Positions 22,137 through 33,920 of a DNA stretch of 64,000 bases are shown here, piece by piece. The translations under genes were made by a program, and so were the position numbers. Position 1 is the stretch's first letter. Each line of letters begins with the position of its first letter. This DNA comes from Phallus indusiatus (taxonomy: Eukaryota; Basidiomycota; Agaricomycetes; Phallales; Phallaceae): NCBI GenBank assembly GCA_027605045.1, contig JAQFWX010000014.1:1278421-1342420 (forward strand). The letters are read 5' to 3'. The notes below the pieces were generated by a model that saw nothing but the letters and a program-made list of their open reading frames with translations, was not told where the DNA came from and did not search any database.

Positions 22137-22837
22137 TTATCCCAATATCAATCCCAAACTCCCGATTGGTTCCATGTTTAAGTTCGGGTCATAGCCCCCG
22201 TTCTCGATGCTTTCTGTTTCGCTAACAATCGTGGACTCGGGGCGGGATTGTATGCTAGCATTATCTTCGTAATTGGAAGGGATTGGGTTATGCTGAAGAA
22301 GATAATTGTAGTCGTCAACAGGAGGGAGCGAAATAGTTGACATAACAGGCGTAGCAGGTATAAACAATTCACCGGTGTCAGTATTCAAAGACGTTACTGA
22401 CGTTGGTGCTGATTCAAAGCTGGAATTTGTGAGCGTCACAATGGACGTCTGATCATCAAGAGACGCGTTGTCAACAGGAAGGCTGCAAGTAATATCGTCC
22501 GATGTTGGAAAAACATCTCCAAGGTGAGGAGGGATGACTGGAAGCTCACGAGAACCTGACGTTTGTGATCTAGAAAAATCCATAACGGGAATAATATAAG
22601 AAATGAGACCCAAATTCACCTTCTGGTATCTAGATTTATTGTCGTTCCTGCCACTGAGGAAATGTTTCGTGGTTGACTGCGGTCTTTGATCCATTGGCCC
22701 CGGAACCTTCTGCATGTCCAACCCAAGAAAAGCAAGGGACCAATGCATATCGCTGTTACAGAAGTAAGTAATCTCGAGAATGCTTTTCGATGAAGAAACT
22801 CCCTCACTTATTACAGCAAAGACGATCCTACCTACGC

Positions 22838-23272
22838 GTTGATACGCGCGCCTCAGGAGCGAACAGGGAAGATGAGGGAATCAGCGGATGTGTGCTCCAT
22901 CAGTAATCTGGGTTTCATCTCTGGAGCACGTTCCCCGATCTGGAAGTCTCTGAAGCGCTCTGGAGACGTCCAGATGGGGGGACGTGCTCCAGAGCTTAAA
23001 CCCAGATCACTGATGTCAGAGGGAGAAATAGGAGGGAAACATTCTTCTTGTATTTTGTAAGCTAAAGAAAGATTTTTATATACATGATTTGGGAGTTTCC
23101 AGGGAATTGGAATGGTGCTAAAATGTAATCTAAAGAGAATGGAAAATGTGAAAAAGCCAGAAAAGTTTCATGTGAAAAGTACAAAGTAACTAAAATTTGC
23201 AAAATATTGACGGACCGACGCATATACCGAGCGCTGACAAATCTCTGCGTAGCCTGTTTGCGTACGCAACAG
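22838..23272. mobile_element. Unclassified insertion with a long foldback
   Basis: The boundaries come from comparison with B1, B2 and B4, where CCTACGC runs directly into ATACACC. The insert ends GTTGATACGC and GTACGCAAC are a weak inverted pair; only a 2-base (GC) duplication is visible. Inside, 22898-23014 folds into a near-perfect hairpin. No coding capacity. It resembles a non-autonomous or foldback element, but the class is unresolved. Confidence 0.6.
22898..23014. repeat. Long inverted repeat (about 58-bp arms)
   Basis: CATCAGTAATCTGGGTTT...CTCTGGAGCACG on the left pairs with CGTGCTCCAGAG...AAACCCAGATCACTGATG on the right. Mismatches are few, and the centre is itself nearly palindromic (GTCTC...GGAGAC). 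If transcribed it would form a long double-stranded stem. Confidence 0.8.
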
Positions 23273-23510
23273 CATACACCATCGCATGCCAGAACTGGAC
23301 CGCCCGGTGCCACAGTCATCTGAGAAATGACAGTGCGAGCGAGGACCGCGACGGAAGGAGCGTAAGGAGGGTTAGCTGTGCTGACATTGACCAAAGTCGG
23401 AGTGGCAGAAGCTGGGATGCTAGAAAAACCACCATGAAAGGTCGTTGTTCTTGTTTCAACAAACTCGGACACATTGAATATCCCTGGCGGTATTTTAGCT
23501 TTAATGCCTC

Positions 23511-23642
23511 TGACAAAAATAGTAATAGTAATCGCGGAAGCAATTACAAACTGTATATAGTACTTGAAAGTTGCCGCCCAAACGCTAAGCGTTTGAACGG
23601 CGTATTCTCTAATACTCAGGAGTCATAGTCTGATTTCTGACA
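23511..23642. mobile_element. Solo-LTR-like insertion, 132 bp
   Basis: It begins TGACAAAAAT and ends TTTCTGACA (TG...CA) and is flanked by GCCTC at 23506-23510 and 23643-23647. B2 has a single GCCTC here. A 5-bp duplication with TG/CA ends is the signature of an LTR. It contains a TATA-like TGTATATAG and a palindrome AAACGCTAAGCGTTT. It does not resemble the copia LTR at 2498. Confidence 0.6.
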
Positions 23643-23690
23643 GCCTCCTGGTAGACATCACCTACCTCCGTTGTTAGATATAGGTGGCAT

Positions 23691-24559
23691 GTATGGGTTT
23701 CTCTCCTTATCAACGGCAGAAAGTGTACTAGGTGAAATGCTAGGGGAGAGTCGATGAAGCTGAGGCGCGGAACATCGATAATAGGTATTGAGCTTATAAC
23801 TTCTGCTTGAAATCCCACCGTCCATGCCGTTGTTATGTGTATTTTTAGAACTTCGGAACTTTATCTTTACATAATGTCGGAGCGCATGCCGGGAACAGTC
23901 AAAAATAAACATGTACAATGAACGGAGTCTGAAAGATCTGACAGTAAAGCCCATGCTTTCGCATACTTCATCCCAGTCCCTACTGAAGAAGGCTCGGTCT
24001 CCCAGGAAAGGCTGTATTTGTGCATAAGGACATCATCATAGTCGACCTCATCATCATTTCCTTTATCGCGCTCGCGATGACTGCGTTAACTTCCTGTCTT
24101 CATCAGTTTCCTTATAGCCGTTCAGAATTTTCGACATTCAATCATCATCGCCGTTCTTCCTAGAAAGAGCTTTGGCCGCTCGTGCAGTGCAATTAAGAAA
24201 GCTGGCGCTCAAAAAATCAGCCAAGCATCGAAAGAGCCCGGATCTCAGCACAACTCTTTCGATAATCATTAATCAGGTACAGTCTTGCCCGTCGCGGTTC
24301 TGGTCGATTATGCATTGGATTTGTCAAAACGCTGGCTCTTGTTTCGCATCATTCTTCCCTCGCGTTGTCTTACAACGATCAGCTACGGAAAAACGAGACC
24401 ATCAATTTTACTTAAGAGAGGACAAAATAAATGAGGTTGATATCACTTCTAAGTCGTTGGGCCGAAGAAACCTCCGTTTCTAACATGCTCGAAGCGAACA
24501 CTACAAAGGCAATTAATTGTCGTAGCTGCATGACTCCGCTATCGTCGCTCATATCACCT
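23691..24559. other. B3-D3 intergenic
   Basis: 5' flank of B3 and degenerate start of D3; parallels 14213-15040. No gene supported. Confidence 0.4.
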
Positions 24560-25345
24560 TGTCTGGCGGTGACTCAACAACATGATAACAATCTAGATGG
24601 GTTGAAGGGAGAATTGGATGTAACTTATTCCGCTGGGAAGAAATATGGGTAAAGCTACCTTACCCATAGTACTTGAATTAGTCTATCTCACATTTCATAC
24701 CAGAGAAGAGAAGATATCCCTAGGTTTCAACGGCGACAAAGATTCTTTCTATGTACAATTCCCAGCCTTCTTTAAAATGCTCAATCATACACTCATACCT
24801 TTCCTTTACAATCAGAACAGGTAGTCTTGCTTCATCTCTATGCTGCCGTTTTATACAGCTGGCGCCGGACACACTCTCATTGCTCGACAGTGACCGGTTG
24901 ACCAAGTTCAAACACAGAAACAGGGGTATCATACCCTACTATACCAACGCTCTACATATGCCCCGCCGTCTCCATCCCCTAAACTCGAATCATTCATATC
25001 GTATTCGGAAAAAACGTAAAACCTGACTTTATTCTGTCAAGGCGGCGAATCTGGTATGAAAGACGCGCTACGGACGTACAACGCTGCTTTTCCGAGCGTC
25101 GAAGCTACCTTGGTTGGAATACGAAGAACAGATCCTCATGGAGGTGGGTATAGCATATCCAGATCCGTGAAACTCTCTGAATAATCAGTTATATAGGAAG
25201 ACCGTCTACGTCAAACCCGACTGATTCCGAAATGTTCATGCTATAATGGATTGGTCGTACTCGGACGTTTGTAGCTTTTCACGCACATTGAATGTAGAAT
25301 TCTGTAGTCTCTATGATATCGGATATGTGATCAATATCGAGCTCA
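24560..25345 (+). pseudogene. FAD synthase-derived block D3, decayed
   Basis: Exon remnant ...LDVTYSAGKKYG ending at a GT donor (24649), then EKISLGFNGDKDS (the family's NGGKD P-loop with Gly to Asp), QFPAFFKML, LIARQ, PSPKLESFI, YNLTLFCQGGESG, GMKDALRTYNAAFPSVEAT, GIRRTDPHGG, and a SYSDVC...[13 protein letters not shown] end. Frame breaks lie between the pieces. It ends where H3 starts, as D2 does. Confidence 0.77.
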
Positions 25346-26801
25346 GTCATGTGTAATTCTGAAAAAAATGGCATTCAGATAAGCCGGGCATCGAAGGGAC
25401 CCGCAGGGCCTTGTTCCATCAAATTTAAGTATAGCTTGTCCAATAGAATGTCTATTGTGAATATCAAACGCTGGTTTTTTTTCGCATCATTCTGCGCTCA
25501 CGTTGTTGAAATATTATTATCAGTCTCTCCTCACACTACTAAATGTGGAGATTAACGATGACGAAACAGGCAGAGGTTCAAGTTATTTAATTTGTGAGTC
25601 ATTGAAACTTGAAGAAACTTCCGTTTTTTTGAAGCAACCATTGATATGGGCTGTTACACCCTGATTTGGACACGAAGGCAGCAACGACATTCGCGAAACT
25701 GTTATACAACTATATACTAGAAAGAGGATGAATCATTGTCCTACAAGCCTCAGGCTGCTCCTACATAACCCCGGTTTTATGGGTTATAACTTATACGCGA
25801 AATTAAATCGGGCACATCATCACGCCACATGTGTATCATGTAGCTTTCGTGGCGCATCTGTCAATATAGCCTACCTACCGTTCCAGTCGAGAGTCCGTTT
25901 TAAAGCTTCTGTTGACAATTGCTAAGTTTGGAAATGGGCGCCGCCAACTCTCGTAAGCTCCCCGTTCTACATCGGTCAACTGAAGTTTTGACTGACTTTA
26001 CTAGTTCAGATGGACCGGAACACATCAATTCAACAATTCTCCTCAGCGCGAGTCCCACCCCATTTGTCACATCAGTATCAGCCTGAATTCGAGCTCGAAT
26101 TGTGACTGTTGAAACCGTGACGAAAAAAAAAATCCCTTTTTTCGCGGCAACACTACATTGACGCGACAATTAATTTTAATGTCAAAGCGGTTATCTGAAT
26201 AACGACGTCGATGGGAGTTAGAGATGCGAACGGAAAACCTTATTCGCGGTACAAGTTTCATTGTCTGCGCATGCGTGTGCAATGATGGCCCCTATTTATG
26301 TTTCTAAATCAACTGTACCTTTCAATCACAATGTATTTATTAAACAAATCAGCGTTATACTTCATTCACCCCTTTCAAGTCGTTCCGAGTCGAGCGACTG
26401 AGTCTGCGTCTCAGCTCAGGCTTCGGAAGCTAGTGATGAAACTGATCTGAATTACTATATCAGCAGGTATCTTACTTAACCCATTTATTCCTCAATCATG
26501 TAACTAACAAGGCTGATCATGTTCGAGAATTTTCCTGTACATGTGCGCGTTCGCCGTTGATATTAGAGGTAATTGGCTTGCACAACCGGACCCCGAATCC
26601 ACCTCATGCCACCCTTTTTCTTGTGTCGATGTTAAAAATGAGTTCTTTTCAAGGCGATGTCTATTTGATTTTCCAGTACAAAGTTTTATGGTAATAATAA
26701 GTTGCTAGTTTGTCCCATGTGGTGCATCCACAAATCAAGGTATATTACAAGAGAAAAATTCTGACTTCTGTCAGAACTTCCCACGCATTTGATACATGTT
26801 C
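25346..26801. other. Spacer block H3
   Basis: Collinear with H2 but shorter: the segment equivalent to 16340-16960 is missing, and the SDETDLN stretch (near 26435) carries an indel. No gene supported. Confidence 0.45.
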
Positions 26802-27911
26802 CTAAATCTCTGATGCAGATTGATGTAACGAAGGATCACCTTCCGCATGGGGGGCCAAAAAGTTCGACTTCTCTTCGAAATCGCCGAGGTCCACGCTGTG
26901 CCACACGTCACACGAAGCGGGCGATTTGAAAAGAATTAACCCTAGGCTTCCTGTCGGCTGGACTAAATCCACATCTAAATCAGCACTGTCATTTGGACCA
27001 GTGCTTCCGACGCCGAACTGGATCTCATCAATGGACAGTGTTCGCTGTTCGTCTATCTCAAATCTGGCATCATTTGAATTTTGTTGGGAAAGGAAATTAG
27101 GCTGAGCAGTGTCGTCAATTGGACTTTCGACCTCAACAAGAGGGAGTGGAACGGTCGAGATTAGAGGCGTAGGAGGGATAGGTAATTCTGAGTTTTCAGT
27201 ACGAGTTGTCGGTGGATTTACAGATGTTACTGAGGTTTGTGTTGAGAAGTTGGTATTTGAGTATGGAGAATATGATGATAGGGTGCTTTCGGGATAAGGA
27301 GAAGCAGGTGGTAGTTCACCGGAGGTTATTGTGTTCACTGATTGCAGTGGTTGTGGTCTAGAACAGTTCTTTTGAAGTAAACTGGAAAGAATTGGAATAT
27401 AATACCTTCTGTCGAGGTTAATTCCTTCGCTTGTTGTCACTGAGGCATTATTGCGTGGCCGTCTAAGGCTGCCCCAACCCCATTTACTTATGATTCTCCT
27501 GCATCCGAAGCCTAGAGCAAGGAAAAGGCCGACGGATATGCAGGCTAATACTGTTTAAATATACGAATCAACATCCCTGGTCGGTGAACTTGCTGGATTA
27601 TTGAGGCACTTACTTAGAGCAAATACAACAGTCAAAGTGACGCAAACACCGTTACAGGTAAACATCGGGCTGTTTGGAGTCGAGGTTGTCTGGTAATTGA
27701 CGTGGTGAGCCCCAAAGAGAGGGGGTGGGGAGGTTTGGGGTTCGAAAGATACTGAGAAGAGCAATATGTACTTGCATTTATATTTGTAGGGTACGGCCTG
27801 ACAGAGGCTGTGGTATTAGACGCCCCTACCTCGGAACCGTCGAAGATTTACATCCCTGTTAGTCTGGCTAATATCCAGGGTGACCGGCCCGGGATTTGAG
27901 TTCATATACAT
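26802..27911 (-). pseudogene. Array membrane protein C3, frameshifted
   Basis: The start MYMNSNPGPVTLD is kept, but the frame shifts after NRDVNL and runs to a stop. A second shift precedes the still recognisable FGAHHVNYQT...CNGVCVTLTVVFAL. Exon 3 and the tail are open (MTTSEGINLDRR, NDARFEIDEQR, QPTGSLGLILFKSPASCD). The LPPY motifs of C4 are eroded to ASPY and LSSY. The upstream CATAAAAG promoter near 28130 is present. Confidence 0.7.
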
Positions 27912-29109
27912 TTCTGTAAATAGATTAGCTGCGAAGATTTCTTGGACTGACGGCACCGACGCACCCGTGCCGATAAGTTCGATAGAGGATCTTGAAGGAA
28001 GACGGAAGGGATGTGCCACCAGTGTCAAACAGTTGACGAGAGACTATGAAAATCAGAAGGCGATAGTTGTAATGCTGTAAATGGGGGATGAAAAAATTTT
28101 TTGAGGAATTGAGTTGGTATGACGGGCTTTTATGACTTTCATCTCGTGAGCATTGCGCCTTGTCGGCCTTCACTGGACTGATACCTGTATTCCCACTGCT
28201 TTAGATTTGGGATTGGATTAAGATCCGGATGTCACTGATGGCAATGGAATGCGAGCGCTGCGCTTGGCTTGCGAGCTCCCAGTACGATTAATATATTTTC
28301 ATATTTTTCCACTGGTAAATAGTGTCTTCCGCAATGATGCTTCCAAGTTCGGCGAGTACGAGAGCTTATTTCCCGAAAAAACAAAGCTATGGCAATCTTC
28401 GTAGATTGATTGATGTGGACTAAATAGAAACTATAACAACCAAAGGACGATTCCTGAGAGGAATCCGGTATCGCAAATTTAAAAAGATATCATATCTGCC
28501 GAGTGACTGCCATGCTAACACGGGCGTTGGCACTGATATTGAACCTGTCTGCCCTTCAATTAACACTGGGGAAAAAACTAAAAATGGGAGTTGGCGTCGT
28601 TCACATGATAATGTGATTGATTTCAACGAGAGCATTCCCAGACTAAATGAGTAAGGTGGCGTACTTTTTTCCCGCTTAATACAGCCTAACTTATCTATAT
28701 TCAATCTACTCAGGAACACATCAATTAAAAGAATCATGAAATATATGTATACGTAATACCAGTACATATTTGGCGTTCGAGTTCTTCTAGTTACATACTC
28801 GGAATAAGTATCAAGAAAGGAACAGCTTTCCGCAGAGCTGTAAAGGTACCTGATCATTTCTTAAAAAAAAGAAATTGAACTGTTTATGTATCACTCAAAT
28901 TCATGATAGCTTACTTAGCGAATCAAAGCTTAGCTTTCTGCAATATCAATGTCAAGAATATTTGTAAATATATGCAACTAGGGAATTGAAATGGAGTATT
29001 CAAAGATGGAACTACTAGATTGGCGGAAGATATAGCAACATTTGATTCGGAAGACGAATACGGGTATATGCTGTGATCAGGGCGCCATGCAGAGAAGCCA
29101 GGAGATTTC
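27912..29109. other. C3 promoter side and C3-E3 intergenic
   Basis: Contains the C3 5' flank and the second copy of the conserved minus-strand reading (28420-28857). It then meets block E3 at a deletion junction near 29110, where the gccaggagatttctacag sequence found inside the E2 tail joins E3 exon 2 territory. Confidence 0.4.
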
Positions 29110-29569
29110 TACAGGAAAAAAAGTCTGATGAGACAAGCTACGGCTGAACGGCGGGCGTGAGAAAGAGACGGAGGAGAGGTAATACCAGTTGCCACAAGCA
29201 CTGCGATGATTGTTCGAGTGGGCAGAAGTAGATGTTCATCATACTCATGTAACATTAAGGTGAACGGGGAGGGACGGGGAGATGAAAGAGGAGTTTGTGC
29301 CTTCCGTGGGGGATAAAAGTTAATATTGAGGAACGGTGGCGTTGATGTTGGCGGACATACCATCATTTTAAGTGGCAGTAAGAGATATGGGTGGCGGGAA
29401 GAGTACGGGTGGCGTCGTTTATGGCGGGGTTGGGTGACGTATTCAGTTGTGAAACAACAGCTGGATTCTGAGTCATCTGATGTCGATGTCTTGGGAGTCT
29501 GTTTACGGCTCGAGTTATCCGCATCTTCATTACGCCAATGAATCGCAATCCAATTGGGAATTTCTTCAC
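29110..29569 (-). pseudogene. Array membrane protein E3, 3'-truncated
   Basis: The N-terminal exon (MTQNPAVVSQLN...NPAINDATRTLP) and exon 2 (LLPTRTIIAVLVAT, first half of the helix) match E4. The second half of the helix and the whole tail are deleted. Exon 1 also runs into a stop next to its donor. Its surviving part is complementary to that of E2. Confidence 0.62.
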
Positions 29570-31009
29570 AACGAGTGTCGTTCGAATTTGAAATCGGACC
29601 TTGATTTCAGCTTCGGAGGTTGGGAGATTAAAATCTAAACGTAATTAAATAAGCACTCTGGTCAAATCAGAAAAGACCTGCATGCTCCTACAAGCCTAAA
29701 TAAAGCACATATGAGTATACATCGGCCCATGGAGTCCCATAGCACTGCTTGACAGAAAACGTGCCTTGCAAGGGATGAAAAAAAAAACACGACCTTGTTT
29801 AATTTTCTGTCAAAAATTTGGGCGCCGCGTGTGTTTTGCACACGTGAGTGAATTCAAAAAGCTGTGCTGAACATCATCGAAGATATTGCTTGGTTCCCAG
29901 TGACGACGCGTTTGTTCGCTTCAATTCATTCGCGATCTAGACAGCCTATAAGGTATTGAGATTAGATGAAACCCGTGTTCAAACGAGAAAAGGCAGTGGA
30001 TCTACCTGTAAAGGACAAGTACCGTTGAGTTGCAGTGATGGGGATCCTTGTTTTGGGGAAGACAAAATCTTCAGACAAACTACACATTAGTACAACATCG
30101 CGTTGACGCAAAGCTATCGTCAACACTCTGCATTCTCCAGCGTGACCGTCTCACAGATTACCACAGCACTTGAAAATCGAAGGCGGTAAATTGCAAAATT
30201 TTTCTTTAAATGTTTAAATCGCATCTCATAGAGTTGGGTTAACGTACTTGGGTGGAGAGATGTTAGAAAAGCGACAGTCACGCGGTCACGGTAAGTGGAT
30301 CCCTATGGGCCATGACCCGTATCGTTGAGACCTCTTTTCTCTCAAGCCATGGTGTCCCCGCACAATACTTAAACCCGGCTTGACGCAGCTGGCTAATCCT
30401 GGACCTCGCTCGCCGTTGACTTAAAACGTCGTTGGCTATAGTTCTTAGTTTTTTGAGTTTGCGTCATTTTTTTGGAAAGGTATGTTAGATCCAATGCCAT
30501 CTGTTTAAGTTTTTCGCTCGGGTTCTGCTCAGTTGATTCGCCTCGTGATATCTCGTTAAGATTTTTGACTAAAATCTTTTTTTTTGTGTTTTCGGACAGG
30601 ACTGTTCTGAAAGTATCGCATATGGCCAACGGACGGATGCCCTCCGGAGTACGTTACCGTCGATCAACAAGACGCATCTACGAATTTTTTTGGTGATGCA
30701 GGTCAGATCCTTTTATCGCTCGTTGCCGCAAGATCATCTTTCTTTTATTGCTGGCTTAAAAATCACAATCGTATAGGTATGGAAATAAATATTGAATCAA
30801 GCTTGACTTAGTTCCTGATTCTTTACGCAGAAGTTACATCACGAAGCTTTTAATAAAGACCGGGTTTTTGTACCCATGCAATGCACGCGTACTATGATTT
30901 CAATTCTGATGGCGTCTGTTTTCGTTCGCCAGCTCCATAACTTACAATTCCTTGTTCTGTCAAATTCACAATCTCCTCACCCCCTCACTCCTGTCTCCAT
31001 TTCCGCCAA
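29570..31009. other. E3 5' flank and spacer block F4
   Basis: Same order as 20701-22136. F4 starts near 30000 (aaaggacaagtaccgttgag). Its inferred reading VLKVSHMANGR/MPSGVRYRRSTRR lies near 30600-30690 in the + frame. No intact gene. Confidence 0.45.
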
Positions 31010-32006
31010 TTATCCCAATATTAACCCCAAACGTCCAACTGCTTCCATACTTAAGTTTGTGTTATGATCCTCGTTCTCGATACTTTCTGTTTCGTGAACA
31101 ATCACGCACTCGGGGCGGGACTGTATGCTGGCATTATCCTCATAATTGGAAGGGATTGGGTTATACTGGAGACGATAATTGCAATCGTCAACAGGAGGGA
31201 GCGGAATAGTTGGCATAACGGGCGTAGCAGGTATGAACAGTTCACCGGTGTCAGTATTCAAAGACGTTACTGACGTTGGTGCTGATTCAAAGCTGGAATT
31301 TGTGAGCGTCACAATGGACGTCTGATCGTCAAGAGACGGGTTGTCAACAGGAAAGTTGCAAGTAATGTCGTACGGTGGTGGAAAAACGTCTCGAAGGTGA
31401 GGAGGGATGACTGGAAGCTCACGAGAACCTGACGTTTGTGATCTAGAAAAATCCATAACAGGAATAATATAAGAAATAAGACCCAACTTTACCTTCTGGT
31501 ATCTAGATTTATTGTCGTTATCGCTACTGAGGAATTGTTTCGTCGCTGACTGCAGTCTTTGATCCATCGGCCCCGGATCCTCCTGTATGTCAAGGCCAAG
31601 AAAAGCAAGAGGCCAACGCATATCGCTGTTACAGAAGTAATCTTGAGAATGCTTGTCGATGAAGAAATTCCCTCACTTAGTACAGCAAAGACGATCCCAC
31701 CTACGTATACACCATTGCACAGAACCGGATCGCTTGGAGCCACAGTCGTCTGAGAAATGGCAGTGAGCGAGGACCAGAATGGAAGGAGGGCAAGGAGGGT
31801 TACATAATTGTTTTACTGACATTGAGCAAGGCCAGGGTGGCAAAAGCTGGAATGCTAGCAGGAGATCCTGAGATAAAAGAAAAACCGGCCGTTGTTCTTG
31901 TTCCAGCGGACTCGGACACATTGAATATCCCTGGTAGTATTTAGCTCTATTGCCTCCCGGGTAAACATAAACATCACCTACCTCCATTGTTAGATATGGG
32001 TGACAT
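31010..32006 (-). pseudogene. Array membrane protein B4, exon 2 broken
   Basis: The tail (with FPPPYD and GRLGLILG end) and exon 3 (CVGLLLFLALTYRRIRGRWI) are intact and near-identical to B2. In exon 2 the frame runs LLNVSKTIM then a stop; the following PPCPPSILV and CNGVYVGGIVFAVL lie in other frames. The second Cys of CNGVC is Tyr here. The start codon of exon 1 is at 32006. An alternative exon structure could in principle bypass the stop, so it is called broken with moderate confidence. Confidence 0.68.
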
Positions 32007-32929
32007 AAATAAATGTTTCTCGTCAAAGGCAGAAAGTGTGATTGAAATACTGGACTGAGCAGTCTTGACTAATTACTTCAGAATGCGGTGTACAGTGGAC
32101 GAGTCCGACTCGGCACCACATCAATCAAAGCGAGAGCCTTCAGAATGGGCGTCAGAATGGAACGCAAACAAATACAAATAATGTACCCAACGTCGGAGTT
32201 TGAATCGTCCTGCGTGGCTTCACATAAATGATGATGGGACCAAGACGGGACACAAGTACTTTCCTGAGACCGCAGCTCAAGTCGGGCAGCCAACTTGAGC
32301 TCCATCAAGTGATCTTCTTTATTCGCGCTGGCCAATGGCGACTACGGTAATCTTTTGTCTTCATTGGTCCCTTTTTAGCCGTTCAGAATTTTCGACAATC
32401 AATCACCATCGCAGTACTTTCTAGAAATATGTTGGGCCGCTCGAGTACTCCAGCCTCTTTCTCACCATAACCGGACCATTGATACGCCGATTAGAAACAA
32501 GTGTAGTCCTGAGTGATTAAGAAGGATGGCGCTCAAATTAGCCGAGCATCAAATATTGAAGGTGCCAACGTTCTGTCCCGCGCTCTGAACGCAATTCAAG
32601 GAGTCTCAGCACGGCTCTTTCAATAATGAAATGCGTCTTTCCCATCGCGGTTTTGGTCAGTATGCATTGGAATGTCAAAAAGCTGGCTCTTAATTCGTAT
32701 CACTCTGCTCTCACGTTGTCGAAGTGTCGCAACGACAAGCTACAGAGAAAAGAAACCATCGGTTTTACATAAACGAGGACAAAATAGGTGAGGTTGATAT
32801 AACTAGTATGTAAGTCTTTGGGCCGAAAAAACTTCCGTTTTCTGACATGTTTTGAAGCGAACGCTACAATGGCGATTTTCGTAACTGTCATAACTCCGTG
32901 GTCGTCGCCCATATCACCTTGTCTGGCGG
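32007..32929. other. B4-D4 intergenic
   Basis: More diverged than the other B-D intervals; contains a segment around 32060-32340 without counterpart in D2 or D3. No gene supported. Confidence 0.35.
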
Positions 32930-33920
32930 CGGCTCAACAACAAGATTTGAAGCTAGGTTATAAATTGAAGGGACAATCGGATATTTATTCCGCTTTGAAG
33001 AAAAATGGGTAAAGCTACCTTATCCGTGGTATTTGATTTAGTCTATCTCACATCGTATCCCAGACAAGAGAAGATATCCCTGGGTTTCAATAGCGGCAAA
33101 GATTCTATGTACAATTCCCAGCCTTCTTTCAAATGTTCAATCATACACACATAACCTTTCCTTCACAATCAAAAACTTGCTTCATCTCTATGTGGCCGCT
33201 TTATACAGCTGGCACCGGACAAGCTCTCATTGCTCGACAGCGACCAACGGCTCAAACACAGAAACAGACGTACTGTTTCCCTACTATACCAGCGCTCTAC
33301 ATACTCCCGTTATCTCCATTTCCTAATCTCGAATCCATATCATAAGAAAAAACGTACAACTCCGTCAAAGCGGCAAATCTGGTATGAAAGACGCGCTGCG
33401 GACGTACAAGGAAGGACGTATAAGGAAGCTTTTCCAAACGTCAAAGCTAAATTAATCGGAATATGAAGGACAAGATCAGGTGCTTGCGTGATCAATATTG
33501 GCCACAGCAGATTGACTCTCCCAAACGTACTAATTACCTTTCTTTTGCGGCAGATACGCGTCCTTAGGATCGACATACAACACTTTTCCAAATCCTGCTC
33601 TTCTCATCCAACAACAAAACACAGATAATGACGTTGACGTTAATACCGACATCACTTCGCGCCGTTACAAGCCTACGTACGAACTTGAGGATGAAAACTC
33701 GAGAAAGGGCAGGTCGTGGTCCGTCTGTACCGATCGCACAACAAGAATCTATACCTGTATCTTTATCCAAGAGCATCGTGCCGCGGTTTCTTTTTATCCC
33801 CAGCTCAGCACTTCCGCCACAGAAAGAAATAATCTGGCGGAGTCGTTTAAATCACTCGATGGACAGCAGCATTCAATGACTGAAAAGGAGGGAAGGAACG
33901 AGTGAATAAAAGGTCCTAAG
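32930..33920 (+). pseudogene. FAD synthase-derived block D4, decayed
   Basis: Has the KKNG exon end, FNSGKDS (P-loop eroded), LIARQRP, TFP/SALYI, GMKDALRTYK, AFPNVKAKLIG, and then a well-preserved C-terminal part LGSTYNTFPNPALLIQQQN...YKPTYELEDE from about 33555 to 33700. The central DPDWPAF...DVWTF exons are missing. It is the copy with the best-kept 3' part and confirms that block D derives from FAD synthase. Confidence 0.8.

Larger units (their letters stand above)
22137..23690 (-). pseudogene. Array membrane protein B3, broken by two insertions
   Basis: The tail exon is open and close to B2 (SQTSGSRELPVIPPHL, GSLGLILG end), but its PY region reads FPTSDD instead of FPPPYD. Exon 3 keeps CIGPLLFLGWTCRR. 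Exon 2 is interrupted inside the membrane-helix codons, after CDGVC, by an insertion of about 435 bp (22838-23272). Intron 1 carries a separate 132-bp insertion (23511-23642). The exon 1 start codon is at 23690. The protein cannot be made intact. Confidence 0.78.
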
